The notes under the pieces are model-generated. The model did no database searches, was not told the DNA's origin, and worked only from the letters and a program-made list of their open reading frames with translations. The translations under genes and the position numbers were made by a program. From Pseudoscleropodium purum (lineage: Eukaryota; Streptophyta; Bryopsida; Hypnales; Brachytheciaceae), in contig OZ017795.1 of NCBI GenBank assembly GCA_963969395.1, positions 9,858,001-9,922,000 of the forward strand: DNA of 64,000 nucleotides. The letters are read 5' to 3'. Shown piece after piece: positions 1 to 12,313 of this stretch; the first letter of the stretch is position 1; each line of letters starts with the position of its first letter.

Positions 1-3000
1 ATAAAAAATAATCTTTTTGAACATCAAAAATTCAAAATTGTGTTTTTCAACTTTTTATGAATTTTTGTTTTCTTCTCACTTTTTGTTGTTACAAATATAT
101 CAATCCACTATTTAGATTGAAGAAAAAAGTAATTTGGAAGTTTTGATGAATTTATTAATGCTATTGAATGTTTTCTTCTTTTTAATTGGATCATAGTAGT
201 GCAAGGTTCATAAGTTTTTTATAAAGTGAATTGAAGTTTTGATTTTTAGTATACTAGTTTTCAACCCTAATGATTACATCATATCCAAAAGATATAAACT
301 AAATTCAACATCATTTATTTACCATTGAATTTTGAAGTTGACATACCCCTATGAATATGCATTGGAATCAAAACACTTTCTACTTTGAGCTTGTAGATCT
401 CACAAATTCATACAAAGGAATTTGAGTTTGAATTATTTGTATGTGTTCAATATAAAGTTAAGATTAAGATCTTATGGTTACAATTGTTATTGTTTATACT
501 TTTTTCATTGAGAAATCTTGACACAAAGTAACCGCTTGGTCCATGTTTTGGAGGTACAAAATGAAAAAAAATTTAGAGATTAATTAACAGTAATATGAAT
601 TGATGAAATGTTATTTACCTATCATTACATGGGTTAAGCAATCACACAATGGGCCAATAATAATAAATTAAATAAAAAAAAGAGGAACTTGCTCAAGAAC
701 CATTAATGACTACTTTAACCCTAAGATGCCACGAAAGATTCAAAATGCTCAATGTACAATTTTTTGGATTCATATAGAAACAAAAAATGCAAGTGATTTA
801 TCTTACCAAAGACTAATTTGGAAGCTAATGTTTACAATGATAGGCCCATTGTTTCAAAGTTAATAGATAGCCTTTCTCTTTAAATTAAATTTTTTTAAAG
901 GAGAGATATTGTTAGAGAAAATTTCAATTTTCATCACATGTCTTAGAATGCCATAAAGACCTCTCTTGGAGGAATTATGAAAAACAACCTTGTAGGATTT
1001 CAAAATCCTACCAAGGTTTGGATGAAAAATCTCAATATTGAATTTGAAATCTTTATTTTTAATGAAGACTATTTACTTGGGAATTTTCCTTGTTATTTTG
1101 GATCTTGGGATAACAATTTCCTTAGAAATAGTCTTCATCCTACACTTCAAGTAAAAATCTCTTGATTATAGAATGCATTGTACATTACACATTTGGTAAT
1201 GTCTTTCACTTGCAATGATTTTTTTTATCATTTTGGAGAAGTAGCCAACTATTTTTCCAATTTACTTGGATGATACTTGGGTGATACTTGGTGATATGAT
1301 CTCTACAAAAGTAGGTGATATACAGTATACCTAAATAAAATATGGCTAATTGGTCTTAAAAGAAACAAAAGTAATATAGTTATTTTGATTTTTTTTTAAT
1401 GAAATTTTTCTTTCACAAAAAATAGTCAATGGCTTTTGATTGTAGTCAATTGGTGAAAAATTGTGCATAAAAAAATTATTGCTCACTTGGGTTTCGTTGT
1501 GTCCTTTGCCCCTTGGATAGTATGAACTAAAAAATTATGAAGGATTTGATTGGTTCTAGTACCAAGCTTCCTCATGTATTTCTCTATTTTAATTATAGCA
1601 TGGTTAGTATAGTAAGTATATCTAATTGTGTAATAATTCACACTCATCTTGATTCTAGAATTAAAATCTAGCTAGGATAAAAACATTTGACTTGTGAAAT
1701 AGGTGTATAGGTGCACTTGAATATGAGAAGAATAGCTACCTTTGATTAGGTGTTGGAATAAAGAGGGGAATATAATGCAATGCAATTAGGTGGTGGATGC
1801 AATTTGGCATAATTGTTGTAGTTGGTATAGCAATGTCATTTTAGATAACCACATTGTTGAATGTAAAGAAAGAAAGAACTCCAACCAATTTGATTTTAAG
1901 GTTGACATAAAGTAATAGTTTGTTCATCTTGAGATCCACACTAAATTTATTGAGTTTCACACTATAATTAAGTGAATCATGAATGAACTTGATTCAAATT
2001 TTTTTGAGTTTATTTTGGTTCTTTCTATTACCACACCTAGCTATTAGAAAATATGTTAGATGGTGAAATTAAAGTCACTTGATGTAAAAATAAATTTAAT
2101 ATATTAATATTTATTAAACTATCATGTGCACCATCAAGTATCAAAATATTTGTAGGTTTGGATAATTTTATTCCTTAAAGACCTAAAGCATGATTGGAAG
2201 CCAATTTCAACTTTTGGATAGTTCCTTTTTAGTGCAATATTTGTCAAATTCTTGTCAAATTCTTATCAAAGTTGTGTTTCACTATTAGCTTGATGCCCGA
2301 AAAATTTAAGACCAATCCAAGTCATGGTTAAAAATTTGTACTTAAAAAGGATTTTTTTTCTTCAAGTTATTGGGTTTGGGGCAGCCATGATAGATAGATG
2401 CAATTGGGCTAAATTTTTTTATAAATACTCTCAACAAGCTTATTAATATAATCCCGAATTTGAAAGGCATATGAGCATATGATTTTGACTTACAAGCCTT
2501 TGAAATTGGGATAATTATGTGTAGCTTACCTTAGTTGAGTTGACTATGAATGGTTGTGCTCCTCCATGTCTTAATGTGCACATCTCACATGGATTTTTGT
2601 ACCTCATACCCTTGCACTTTTGTAAACCACTTGTTTTCTTCCTATAAGACAAACACTGAGTATCTTGTAAAGATACGCAATATACACAATCACAAAGTGG
2701 CCACATACAAGGTACCAAAACTTAAAAAATAAATAAAAATTGAGAAATTCAAAATTTTATTAATTATTTAATTTTGAAAGCGCTTGCCAAACCACTTTTT
2801 ACAACATTAATTAATTATTTAGCATCAAAATGTTGACCTTGATAGCCAAGGTATAGTTGTTTGGTTTGGTGATTGAGGTGATTTTAAGCTAAGATATACA
2901 CAACCAAAATCTTTCCTTTCCCAAATCCATTTCTAATCTACAATTGTTCAAAAAATTAGACTCACATGTATGATGTTAGATGTGTCTATTGATTTGAGGT

Positions 3001-3299
3001 ACTTAAATGTATCTTCATCTTTAAATGACACTAAGGCCAAAAAACGTATAATGAATGACTTGATTGTTCATTGTAGAAACAAAGAATGAACCAATTAGTG
3101 ATCCAATAACTAAAGCATTTTGATGACTACTTTTGTCATGGGGGTTGCATCCTTTGTCCTTCAAGGGTTGAACTTTGGTATTTTGGTCCTTCATTTGTTT
3201 GGAAACAAAGATTTCAAATCCATTCCTCTACGCACAGCAAATGATCCGACATTGAGCTCCAATTAACCCTGTAACACTACCGCAGACACTAAGTGTCCG
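1..3299. other. AT-rich intergenic DNA, no gene seen
   Basis: The stretch is strongly AT-rich with frequent stops in all frames. The short reading frames in it (the longest supported by a start is about 60 residues) have no recognisable motif and look like chance. Weak similarity in wording to the AT-rich repeats near 23-24 kb and 29-30 kb suggests old degraded repeat DNA. I see no RNA gene, promoter or intact mobile element here. Confidence 0.6.
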
Positions 3300-3500
3300 A
3301 TGAATAACAAAGAATTTTCACATGTAGGATAGAAGTGCCATTGTTCATCCTTGGAATTTCATGCAAAAAGGGGAGATCTTTTAGAGTAGCTTGTCCTCAA
3401 ATGAGTGTTATGGTTTTCTTAAAGTAGATGATGCACATTGTGTCAAAAAGGATGATTTCTGCAAAGACCAGCCCGTCCTTACAGGGTTAAACATTCATCC
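3300..3500. repeat. Dispersed repeat, copy 1 of 3
   Basis: The segment shares a long run of similar words with 22,820-22,960 and 26,180-26,370: an AATAAAGAATCT-like start, then an AAGTGCNATTGTTCATCCTTG-like block (in pieces), then GGGGAGATC, then AGTAGATGATG with GTCAAAAAGGATGATTTC. All three lie in the same orientation and no longer encode protein. It is an old interspersed repeat of unknown class, with no clear ends. Confidence 0.5.
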
Positions 3501-3799
3501 ATGTCTGCAAGGCATGCTTGCAACGCGCATTGAAGAATCGCTCCCAAACTGTCGGATGAATCCCCTAAAAACTGTTCAAAGCAAAAAGAAACGGAAACAC
3601 TCTTATCCCAAAAAAAAAAAAAGGCCCGAAATTAGATCCAGCTCACCATATCATTGATATATTTTAGAGTAAGTCTAGTATGGTATGCTAGACACGAACC
3701 TTGAAGCAGGATTCTCACCTTCCAAGTCGGCTTGCGGTCAGGATCCAAGTGCTAATTAAAACAACTTGCGGTAAATACATTTTAATTTGTCCAAGCACA

Positions 3800-3930
3800 C
3801 TTTTCATGTGCACTTGGATTTCCCAGAGCAGCTTGGCATGTCAATTTCGTTATGTTTGACGTGATTCAGAGCTCCAAACTAGACGAGGGAAAATAGATCA
3901 AATCTGAGAAATCCAAGTGCACATGAAAAG
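3800..3930. repeat. Perfect 23-bp inverted repeat (hairpin)
   Basis: The arm 3800-3822 (core CATGTGCACTTGGATTTC) is matched exactly in reverse complement by 3908-3930, with an 85-bp loop. A partial third copy (GGAAATCCAAGCT) follows at about 3938. It lies about 1.1 kb upstream of the carbonic anhydrase TATA box. It may be the remnant of a small fold-back element; no target duplication is evident. Confidence 0.6.
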
Positions 3931-4955
3931 TTTGCATGGAAATCCAAGCTACTAGCTCTGAAGGAAGAAACCGCATCTGATTCCTGTGATCTGGTAATTC
4001 ACCGCGGCAATTGGCACATAAAGTCTGTGAACAGGAGATCTCAAGTGATTAGCTAGTGACAGAAATGAAGAGTGGAGTGAGCGATGTGCAAAATCACGAG
4101 CACTTGGCAAATCCCAAGTCTCTCAGATTGCCCAAATAGAAATGTACAGTTTTTAAATAAAGCACTTCAGTAAAATTTGCAAAAATGACATTTTCTTATT
4201 TTTCATGTTTTTTGTTTTAGTAAGTTTTCTGCTTGTTCGTTCGTTCGTTTGATTGTTTTCTTTTTTACATTTCTTTTTTTATTCCAATTTAAAAGCACCT
4301 CAATACAAAGCCAGCCCGACCGATTCTGCCGAAAGAAATGGACAGACTCTTGCAATCCAGCTTTGCGTCTGCCTGGCAGATGTAAGTTTCATCATCAATT
4401 TCGCATAATTGGCGCAATTGTGGGCATGCATCTGCAAAAAACTCAAAAAATTTGGACTAGTGTAGATTTCCACTTCAGACTGCCCTCCTGCCCCTCCATG
4501 AAAAGTGTTAAGTCGTGAAATTCCGCCAATTTTTTACGAAGTTGACATTTTACTCGATCTGAGTTTGCATCACTGTAGCAGTAAAGTTATCGCATGTGTC
4601 AAAACAACTAATACTAAAATTGTAAAACAAGTGAAAACTACCTGTAATGTAAACACAGTTGTAAACCTTGTTGGACTAAGTTTTTAGCCCCTGTCCTCCA
4701 CGTAACCAGCTCTGATTGTGCGCATCTGTCTGCTTGACTGTGTTCCATCCACGAGCAGGATAGTTTGTTCATAATCGCACGACATTTATCTATGAAGGCA
4801 ACAGTTACATGAGTTACATCCAGGAACAGAGCTGGCGTAACCCACTCGCCGCCTCCCGGCGGCTCGAAGGTCACCTAGTCCGCTACTCCGAAGAACAGAG
4901 GATATGTACTGTAGGGTACCACGGTCCAAGTGGAGCTCGTGATTGTTGCAACTAC

Positions 4956-4963
4956 TATAAATA
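4956..4963 (+). promoter_or_regulatory. TATA box, probable alpha-carbonic anhydrase promoter
   Basis: TATAAATA lies in the context CTACTATAAATAGAATCC, a textbook plant TATA element. Transcription would start near 4985-4995, giving a leader of about 500 bases before the ATG at 5489. The local GC content is clearly higher than in the surrounding AT-rich DNA, as expected of a promoter and leader. The assignment to this gene rests on distance and strand only. Confidence 0.5.
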
Positions 4964-5488
4964 GAATCCCAACTGCTTTCAAGCATCATTGCATCCCAAC
5001 GAGCTTCCAACATTAGACAGCTCGATCAGATTGAGCGCTACATGGAATTGAAAGCACCTCATGAGTCTGCGAACAGACGTGAGGCTCCGTTTCCTGACAG
5101 TTGAGATACCCAGTCAATCTTCTAGTTACAATACAGAGAGAGTAGTGTTCGAAAGAAACTTGAAGCTGGAGCTCAGGAGACTAATACATTCTTTCCTAAG
5201 CCAGCGCTTGCTTTGATCGTAGGACTGGTCAGGAGTTTCCATGCTGTTAACAATCCCATCTCGCTCTAGTCGGATTGCATTCGAATGGTAGTTCAGGCTC
5301 TCTTTGAATTAGAACGAGCTAGATAGCTGATACAGTGCAGCGTAGCTTGCACGAGGACATTTTGATCGACCATATGTGCGTTGGCATATATTCAGAACGG
5401 AGTGGAGGAAGCAATTGAATGTATAGATTCAGTAATCCTGATCTTCTTAATTAATTTTATTTTGGAGGACTTACATCAGGTGCAATTC

Positions 5489-8400
5489 ATGGGGAGCCAA
5501 GTTCAGGTGGGGCGAATTCTTCTCGCTCTTCTCCTGTGCCGAATCTGCACTTGTGTGTCGGCTGGTGATATCCCACAAGCTAGTGACGGAGGTGAGATGA
5601 GCAGAAATTGACATACATTGCTATTCCCATTAGTTCCAAAGATCCAAGAGTAGATTGAATGGCATGTTTCATAGTGACAAGAGGTTGACATTCAAGTGCA
5701 CAACACTCTGGAAACTAGGACTTGTATAGATCTGACAGAGGTTCCGGACGGGTATTTAGAGAAGTGTCAGTCTCTTGAAATTTTTCCATTTTAACGAATA
5801 TGTCGATAGATTGAAGTAGCTTGGCGTTTTATCGTCATATTTGCTAAAATGGCAGAATTTCGTGAGAGTGGCACTTTCTCCGACACCTGTCTGGAACCTC
5901 AGATCTATACAAGTCCTAGTTTCCAGAGCATTCTACACTTGAATGTTACATCTTTGGCACTCTAAAGCACGCCATTTTAGCAAATATCATGACCGTGAGA
6001 CAGTACGTGAGACTGCTAGCTAGCTAGGGTGTTAATTGATGCAGAGTGTGGCGTGGAATTGTTGCAGTGAGATTTGACTACACGGATGGGCCACGAGGAC
6101 CATCCCGGTGGGGAGATTTGAAAGCAGTGTGGTCCTTATGCAAAGAAGGTCTGCAACAATCCCCCATGCTCATCACCCTTGACAACATGGTGGCGGACCC
6201 TCGCTTGGGCAAACTGGACACCACCTACACTTCCCAGCCAGTGCCTTGCAACATCTCCCACGATGGCCATGAAGTGGAGGTTAATTCGATCGTCAATCTT
6301 AATTTATTCCACGTCTGAACTTTCATTTCTTCCACTTGAGTACGTGTCACGTCAAACCTCTCCCAAGTAACTAAATCTCCGGAAAACTAAGGAAAGTAAA
6401 GAAACCATGCACGGGATGCAGGGATGAAACCACGAAGTATTATGTCATTTTAAGCAGGACAACAAGTGAACAGATCAACACACACCAAAAGCAGGTTGAA
6501 AATCAGGTAGAAAGAAGGCTCCGTCGTCACGCACAATGAATGGTGTTCAAGTGCGAGAGGTCCTTGGATCAAATTCCTAGTCGAGCAAATCCTACATGAT
6601 GCTTGTTTCTAAAGTCCAACTGTGCAAGACAAGTGTGCAACCTGGGCAACGTACGCTTTTTGTTTTGCAGTAAAATTTTAGTTTGCATAACCAGGGTAAC
6701 AGCACAGACTGCTTGATTTGCGTGGCGATGGGGGAGGCTTAATGCGACTCCTTCATTACCTAGGAGTTCTTTCTTTTTTTCCTTTTCTAAGTAGACATTT
6801 TTTTAGTTTATTAAGGTTAATTTAAATGAACTTAACCTTTCTAAACCTCGGCTTTGAATCCTTCAATGCAAAGAAGATTGCTTGATATCTTACACATGAT
6901 TGAGTTTCCTAACGTTGACGCTGAGGACGATTGTTGGGGGATATTGTGGAGGTCAGCTGTCGGTGCCCGCCAGTGCTGGAAGGTTAAAGATCAATAACGT
7001 GGTTTACCGACCTGCACAGATGCATTTCCATATGCCTAGTGAACACAAGATTTTGAACCTTAGGTACGGAATGAAAATCCTCAAAGTTTTGCTACACTGA
7101 TTTGAATATTTTTTATTTTTATTCTATTATTAAAAATTGGTTATATTCGTTGAAATGGTTTGTTTCAGAGCATCAAGTTTGTCAAGATGCTCAGAGCTCT
7201 AGTTCAGATGCTCAGGTCTGTGAGGTTTGTGCAGATGAAAGTCACCTTTTTTTTCGGCAGGAATCACGCCAATTTAACGAAACTAACAATAACTCCCTCT
7301 AATCAATTTTGCAGTTTTCCATTGGAGCTACACATGGTGCACTTTTCTAAACGTGGTAGGATAGCAGTCATCGCATGGCTCTTCAAGCACGGAAAAAACA
7401 GTCCCTTCTTAGCTCAGGTCAATTCCCATCCTCAGCTTCAAAGTTCAAATCCTGTGTTGCTGCGAATACAAAATCATAATCTTGATAATAGCTGCAATGA
7501 CAAAATGTCACAAAGTTTGTCAGTTTTAAAAACTAAAGCTCCGAAAACAACACTCTTAAAATTTTTGGCTGAGATTCCTAGTCGCTTGGAAGATCGCTAA
7601 TTAGCCCGGGGTTTTTAGTGGAGGTGGGCTAAAACTAAAGGGCTGAAGTGTGAAAGTTGAAGATATTGGACTTGTTTGGGGATGACATTTTTGTTAATCC
7701 TGGGATAACATAAATAAAAAGGGTTTACGAATTTAGCCCACCTTCCAAATTTTAACCCTGACTAACTTCAAAATTATTCCTAGAAGCACAGGCTAAATCC
7801 CGCAATCCAGTCACAGATTAATTCCATCCCCTGCAAGCACCTATTTTCTGAAATCGGAAGCTTGACTGTGGCTTGTTGTTTTCACAGTTCATTGACGAGC
7901 TACCCTCAAGCAAACTCCCAAATGTGCAAACCAAGATTGCAGACATCAAGTTTCCAAAGCTGGAGAGGAGTTATGGTCGGTACCGGGGCTCCCTCACCAC
8001 ACCACCTTGCTTGGAGAATGTCACTTGGACTGTCATGCTTTGGAATGTAAGTTCCTCCCCTTGTGACGTTAATCTACACAAAGCTCTAAAAACACGAAGA
8101 CTGATATAGATTTACGTCTCTGGCCAAGTGTCAAAGTCGTGAAATCTCGCCAATTTAACGAAATTGATCGACGTCCTGTTGAAGGAACAATGAAGAACCC
8201 CATTTCAAAGATCAGTGACGACACACATTTAGCCGCTCGAGTCTTGCTTACACCACTTCCAAATTGAAGGCCAAGAATACGGTGACAGGATTCCTAAGGC
8301 ATCTGATTTCAATGTCATTTCGATAATTAGACAGTGTTTGGATTTGTGTCAAGCGGCTGATCTTCAGTGATGCACTGTGCGTGGGTGTTTTTGTGGAACA

Positions 8401-8702
8401 TGGCACAGTTTCCAAGTGTTTCAGAGAATCAGCTACAAAAGTTGAAAGCAGCAATGCCGGTGCGTTAATTAATTACTTCTCGACTAACAATTCCTTGTTA
8501 CTGATTATTAATTATTCTTCTTGTTCAAGTTGTCAAGTCCTTGCAATTCAAGAGACTTTGCAGAGACTGACACAAGACTGAATGATTTTGTTCATAGCTG
8601 TCTTGTTTTGCTAATTCTGTTTTATTTCTTGCTCTCCAGCATGCGAATGCACGGCCTTCCCATCCGTTCCACACAAGGAAATTCCGTATCAACACTGCTT
8701 AA
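5489..8702 (+). CDS. Alpha-carbonic anhydrase, secreted type, seven exons
   Basis: Zinc enzyme interconverting CO2 and bicarbonate. Exons by GT-AG borders and frame: 5489-5591, 6068-6279, 6957-7063, 7315-7417, 7888-8046, 8409-8459, 8640-8702. Together they give 798 nt, or 265 residues, with intron phases 1, 0, 2, 0, 0, 0. The N-terminus MGSQVQVGRILLALLLC..SAG is a signal peptide, so the product should enter the secretory route (some plant alpha-CAs go on to the chloroplast or apoplast). Family marks are intact: LCKEGLQQSP, DGH (the H64 proton-shuttle position), the zinc ligands in MHFHMPSEH and ELHMVH, RGSLTTPPC with the active-site Thr, and the late NARP motif. The two cysteines of the usual disulphide (WSLC, PPC) are present. 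An alternative acceptor at 6047 would add seven residues in frame. Introns 1, 3 and 5 contain repeat fragments. I see no break in the gene and expect an active enzyme. Confidence 0.9.
5659..5990. repeat. Long hairpin repeat in carbonic anhydrase intron 1
   Basis: Two arms of about 85-95 bp face each other: 5659-5752 and 5890-5973. They share CTCTGGAAACTAGGACTTGT, then ATAGATCTG, at near identity. The loop (5756-5889) contains a second inverted pair (AAGTGTCAGTCTC...CATTTTAACGAATATG against CATATTTGCTAAAATGG...). The whole intron insertion can therefore fold on itself. A single related arm occurs at 36,140-36,235, showing that this is a dispersed family. It is probably a miniature fold-back element. 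It lies within the intron and does not disturb the coding exons. Confidence 0.65.
7262..7286. repeat. Short dispersed motif in intron 3 (family also at 4512, 5836, 8132)
   Basis: The words TCACGCCAATTTAACGAAA recur with small changes at 4512-4545 (upstream region), 8132-8166 (intron 5) and, inverted, at 5836-5870 (intron 1). All copies lie within this one locus, suggesting repeated local insertion or duplication of a short non-coding sequence. No function is evident. Confidence 0.4.
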
Positions 8703-10621
8703 CAAAAATTTGTGGGAGAAACATTATTTACATAATACTCCGTAATACATTGACGAATTCTAGAAGGAAGTGGAGCCGTTTTGAGGTAGAAAATCAATGC
8801 ATCCAAGAGCAGCTACGCCAACAATCAGCAGGAAAAAATAGTTACAGTTTATTTTTGATACTGCATTTGCATTACTTTGCATTTATTCCTCCAAATGATA
8901 GACTGAGATGGACTATCTTGTAGAAGAGTGTCTGCTTAAACACTTTCATGTACCTTTGAAAGTGGAGGCAAAAGGTTGTAACCCAACCGCACGTTTTAGT
9001 GTGTTATAACCTGAAGGATAAGAGGTCAAAATTGGGTTTCATTACTTTTTAACCTTGTAAGGTAGGATCCCTCAAAATTGCACCATGTCTTAAAGCACCA
9101 CTTTATGAGATGCTCATTTTGTGTACATCTCCAATATCAATCTTTACCTCTTCTTGTAGAAACAATTCAAGAACATCTACCAAAATAAACTTTGACCCTT
9201 TATAACTTTTGCATATATTATTTAAATGATGTGATTCTTTGGTGCATTGAAATCTCCTATCACTTGCTGATGAGAAAATATAGAAAATTCACCAATGGGA
9301 AAAGTGGTGGTTTTTGGTGTAATGGTGTTCATACCTTACATATAACATTGCAAAACAAGAAGGATTCTTTTCCCCTTTTTAAAATATTGATGATTGTTGG
9401 CATTTGATGATAACCAATTTGGGCCTCTAATTAGTTTAATTGAAGGATTCTCATTGATCTCCAAAAAGTTCTCACCCATTTGACGGCATGGATTGAAAGA
9501 TTAGAACATTTGAAGTGAGAAAAAACCCTCTTTTTCATTCTTGCAAAATAAGGTCAATAGACTTTGAACCCTCTTGGGGTAAAATTTTTACTCTTAATGA
9601 ATTTGAATCTTTCCAATGCCATTGAGGTCTAAGCCTTGTTAGGTACACTTGTGAAAAATTTCAAAAGCAAATATAGAATTCAGCTTATTCTATATCACCC
9701 TACAATACAAGGAGGTTAAGTAAATTTGGCAATACACAATTCATTTTTCGATGATTTCTTGTGCAATGAGGAAATTTTTATTTAAAATCCAAATGGAGAA
9801 AATTTAGACATAATCATTTGGAATATGTGGAAAATATTTCAAGGACTTTGATTTAATAAATTGCAAGATAATATCGCTTGAAGTTATTTATTTGCCCCAA
9901 CAAGTTTATTTCAAAATTGCCCCAACATGGCTAACAAAGTCTAACTCCTCTCAGAATGTGATTTGAAAAATGCCATGTTTTATTAGTTACACACATGCCA
10001 AATTTCAAAAGTCAATGAAGATTTTAGTAAAAGACACCCAAATTATCTAAATTGCCCAAAAAAATTTGAGCAGCATAGCTTTTGATTTAGGTACTTAATT
10101 AGAAAAAAAAAATTATGTTTCAGCTTTTAAGGTACATGATAAACACCTTCTATGGTTATAGGTGTCTATGTTATAGGTACCTATGTTATAAATTCTTTTA
10201 TATTATAGTGTGCTTATATTAATGGTATATGTGGTATAAACACCTTCAAATGGTTGTAGTACATACCTACAACAAGGCTCATAGGCTCATGTCTCTAAGC
10301 TTATGCACTAACAACATTGACTTTACAGGGACCTAACTAAGAATTCTTAATTACGTTGAACAAAGACTTGGTCTCAATAAGCAATCATAGGAAACTTGTG
10401 CAAATGCCCACCCATGATTTCAAGCTTAAAATACTTTTAAAGTGATCAAATGGTATTTATATTTGTTCGATTTTATTTATTTATTGATCACCATATTGCA
10501 ATGGTAATTCAAAAAGCAGCAATACAATTTGAGATATTGACCATTTTCAAAGTGTACTTCTATAAGAACTAAAAGCCTTCATGTCAAGCAATAAACCTCC
10601 ATTGATCAGAAGTTACATTTT
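8703..10621. other. AT-rich DNA downstream of carbonic anhydrase; no gene seen
   Basis: After the carbonic anhydrase stop at 8702 the sequence holds its probable 3' untranslated region and then grades into AT-rich DNA. Reading frames are short and without motifs. A short CTATG/GGTATA-rich simple stretch occurs near 10,150-10,250. No RNA gene or intact mobile element is visible. Confidence 0.5.
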
Positions 10622-10625
10622 TTAA

Positions 10626-11551
10626 CTTCTAAAAGACCAAGCTTTGTATTTTGGCAACATAGAAATTTTGAGTAGGTACATGTGATTAGAGATTTTCATA
10701 TTTTTTGCTCAAATTTTAATTGAAGGTGTGGATAAGGAATATCTTTCATATGTACTAAATTTCAGGATATTTGAAAATATGAGTAAAAAATTATGGCTTA
10801 ATATGTAGTTTGTTTCTCAACTCGAGTAGTCTAGGTAGATTTGAAAAAATCACTTTTTCACAAAACCAAATTTGAAATTGATTTTTAAAATTTATATGTA
10901 TATAGAAAGCTTTGAATCATTCCATTTTGATCAATGAGTGAAAAGTTATGAGGTGTTTTAGTTTGTAGGTAGTTATGGATTTTCTATTCCAAAATAAACT
11001 TTGAAGTCTTTTGTTGAATTCAATTTTCAATATTTTTAGAAAAAAATAAAAACATTAGATGAAGGTTTTTTATGAAAACATTACAACCATTGGGATTGAA
11101 GTTTTTTTAATTCTATAAATAAATTGTTAACAATTTAGTATTTTGAATCATTCTCTACATCTTTCTACTTACTATTTTTTTCCTACATATTGTACAATTT
11201 CAAATGATCTAAAAATTTTCAAACATGTAGCCAACATGTCTTGAAGAATGAATCCAATAAAGCACCACCATTTTCAACAATTTTTCATATAAGTGTGATC
11301 TTATAAAGTGCAACTGCCTGATTTCTTGCAGGATAAAAAAATGATTTCTTGTCACTTCAAATGCTAATATCTTACAATCTACACAATGGAAATCTTTGAA
11401 ATTTTTTCCACATCTTTTCAAACAAGTGTACTACAAGATCACACGATTATATGTGTCCAAAAACATTTCTTTTCTAAAATTTAAAACTTCTACAAAAAAA
11501 TGGCAGTTCTAAAGCATTTTTGGCAAAAACATAGTTAAAGAATTTTAAGGG
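10626..11551 (+). mobile_element. TTAA-flanked miniature element, copy A (ends worn)
   Basis: A member of the ~940-bp family best seen at 43,438-44,378, here in the opposite orientation. The left side is TTAA (10,622-10,625) followed by CTTCTAAAAG. The right side ends AAGGG followed by TTAG, a one-base change from TTAA. Interior landmarks shared with the other copies are GAAAGCTTTGAATCATTCC, ATTTTGATCAATGA, and a late block with ATCTTACAATCTACA. It has no coding capacity, so it would need a transposase from elsewhere. The worn end suggests an older insertion. Confidence 0.65.
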
Positions 11552-12313
11552 TTAGCCATAGAGAGACAAGCTGGTTATTGCGGAAATCATCCTTTTTAGG
11601 TACAATGTGAATCATTTCTTTAATAAATCCCAAGAATACTTATTCATTGGAGGTCAAATTATTGTACAAGACCTCCCCTTTTCACACAAAATTTCAAGGA
11701 TGTACATTTACACTTCTATTCTACATAGAAGAATTCTCTATCATCCATCAAACACTTAGTGGCCACAACATCCTTCTAAGGTTAACCTCAAGGTGTAAAA
11801 AGATGAGTTTGAAAAAAGGAGATGCATACAATTACAACTTAAGTTACGTGCCCTTAGTATCCCATAAAAACACCAACCACAAGCAACTCAGAAGTTGGGG
11901 GCCTACTGGGAGAGAAATAAAATGCAAATGAGGGGTCTACCTAAGCAAGCCTATGGTATTAATTGCATATATATGTACAAATGCAGATACAAATCTGTAC
12001 ACAGGTATGGGTACAGATCCACAGGGATACATATAATTGTGGGAAAAAAGTGCAGTGCTTCCTTTACCAAAAAATTGGTAATAACATTAACAGAAAATTT
12101 GATAATCCCACAGCCATCGGAGCAGTAAAAAAATCACTCCGGGCTGCTTCTATGAAAGGATAGTACCACCGCAGTTCACAAAGAATAAAGTATCAAGAAT
12201 CACTTATGTTCAATACAGGAACTAATTGCTGTAATTGTCGTAGTCCCACTTCTTGTGAAAAAAACTCTGAAACAGAGTTCACGCTCCTCATGAGGGCGAG
12301 AGCTTCCGAAGCA

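Noticed and set aside
6900..6956. Upstream extension of carbonic anhydrase exon 3 (RTIVGGYCGG)
   Set aside because: No acceptor gives the correct phase for this extension. The acceptor at 6956 (GGTCAG) joins in phase and gives the spacing expected between the DGH and HFH motifs.
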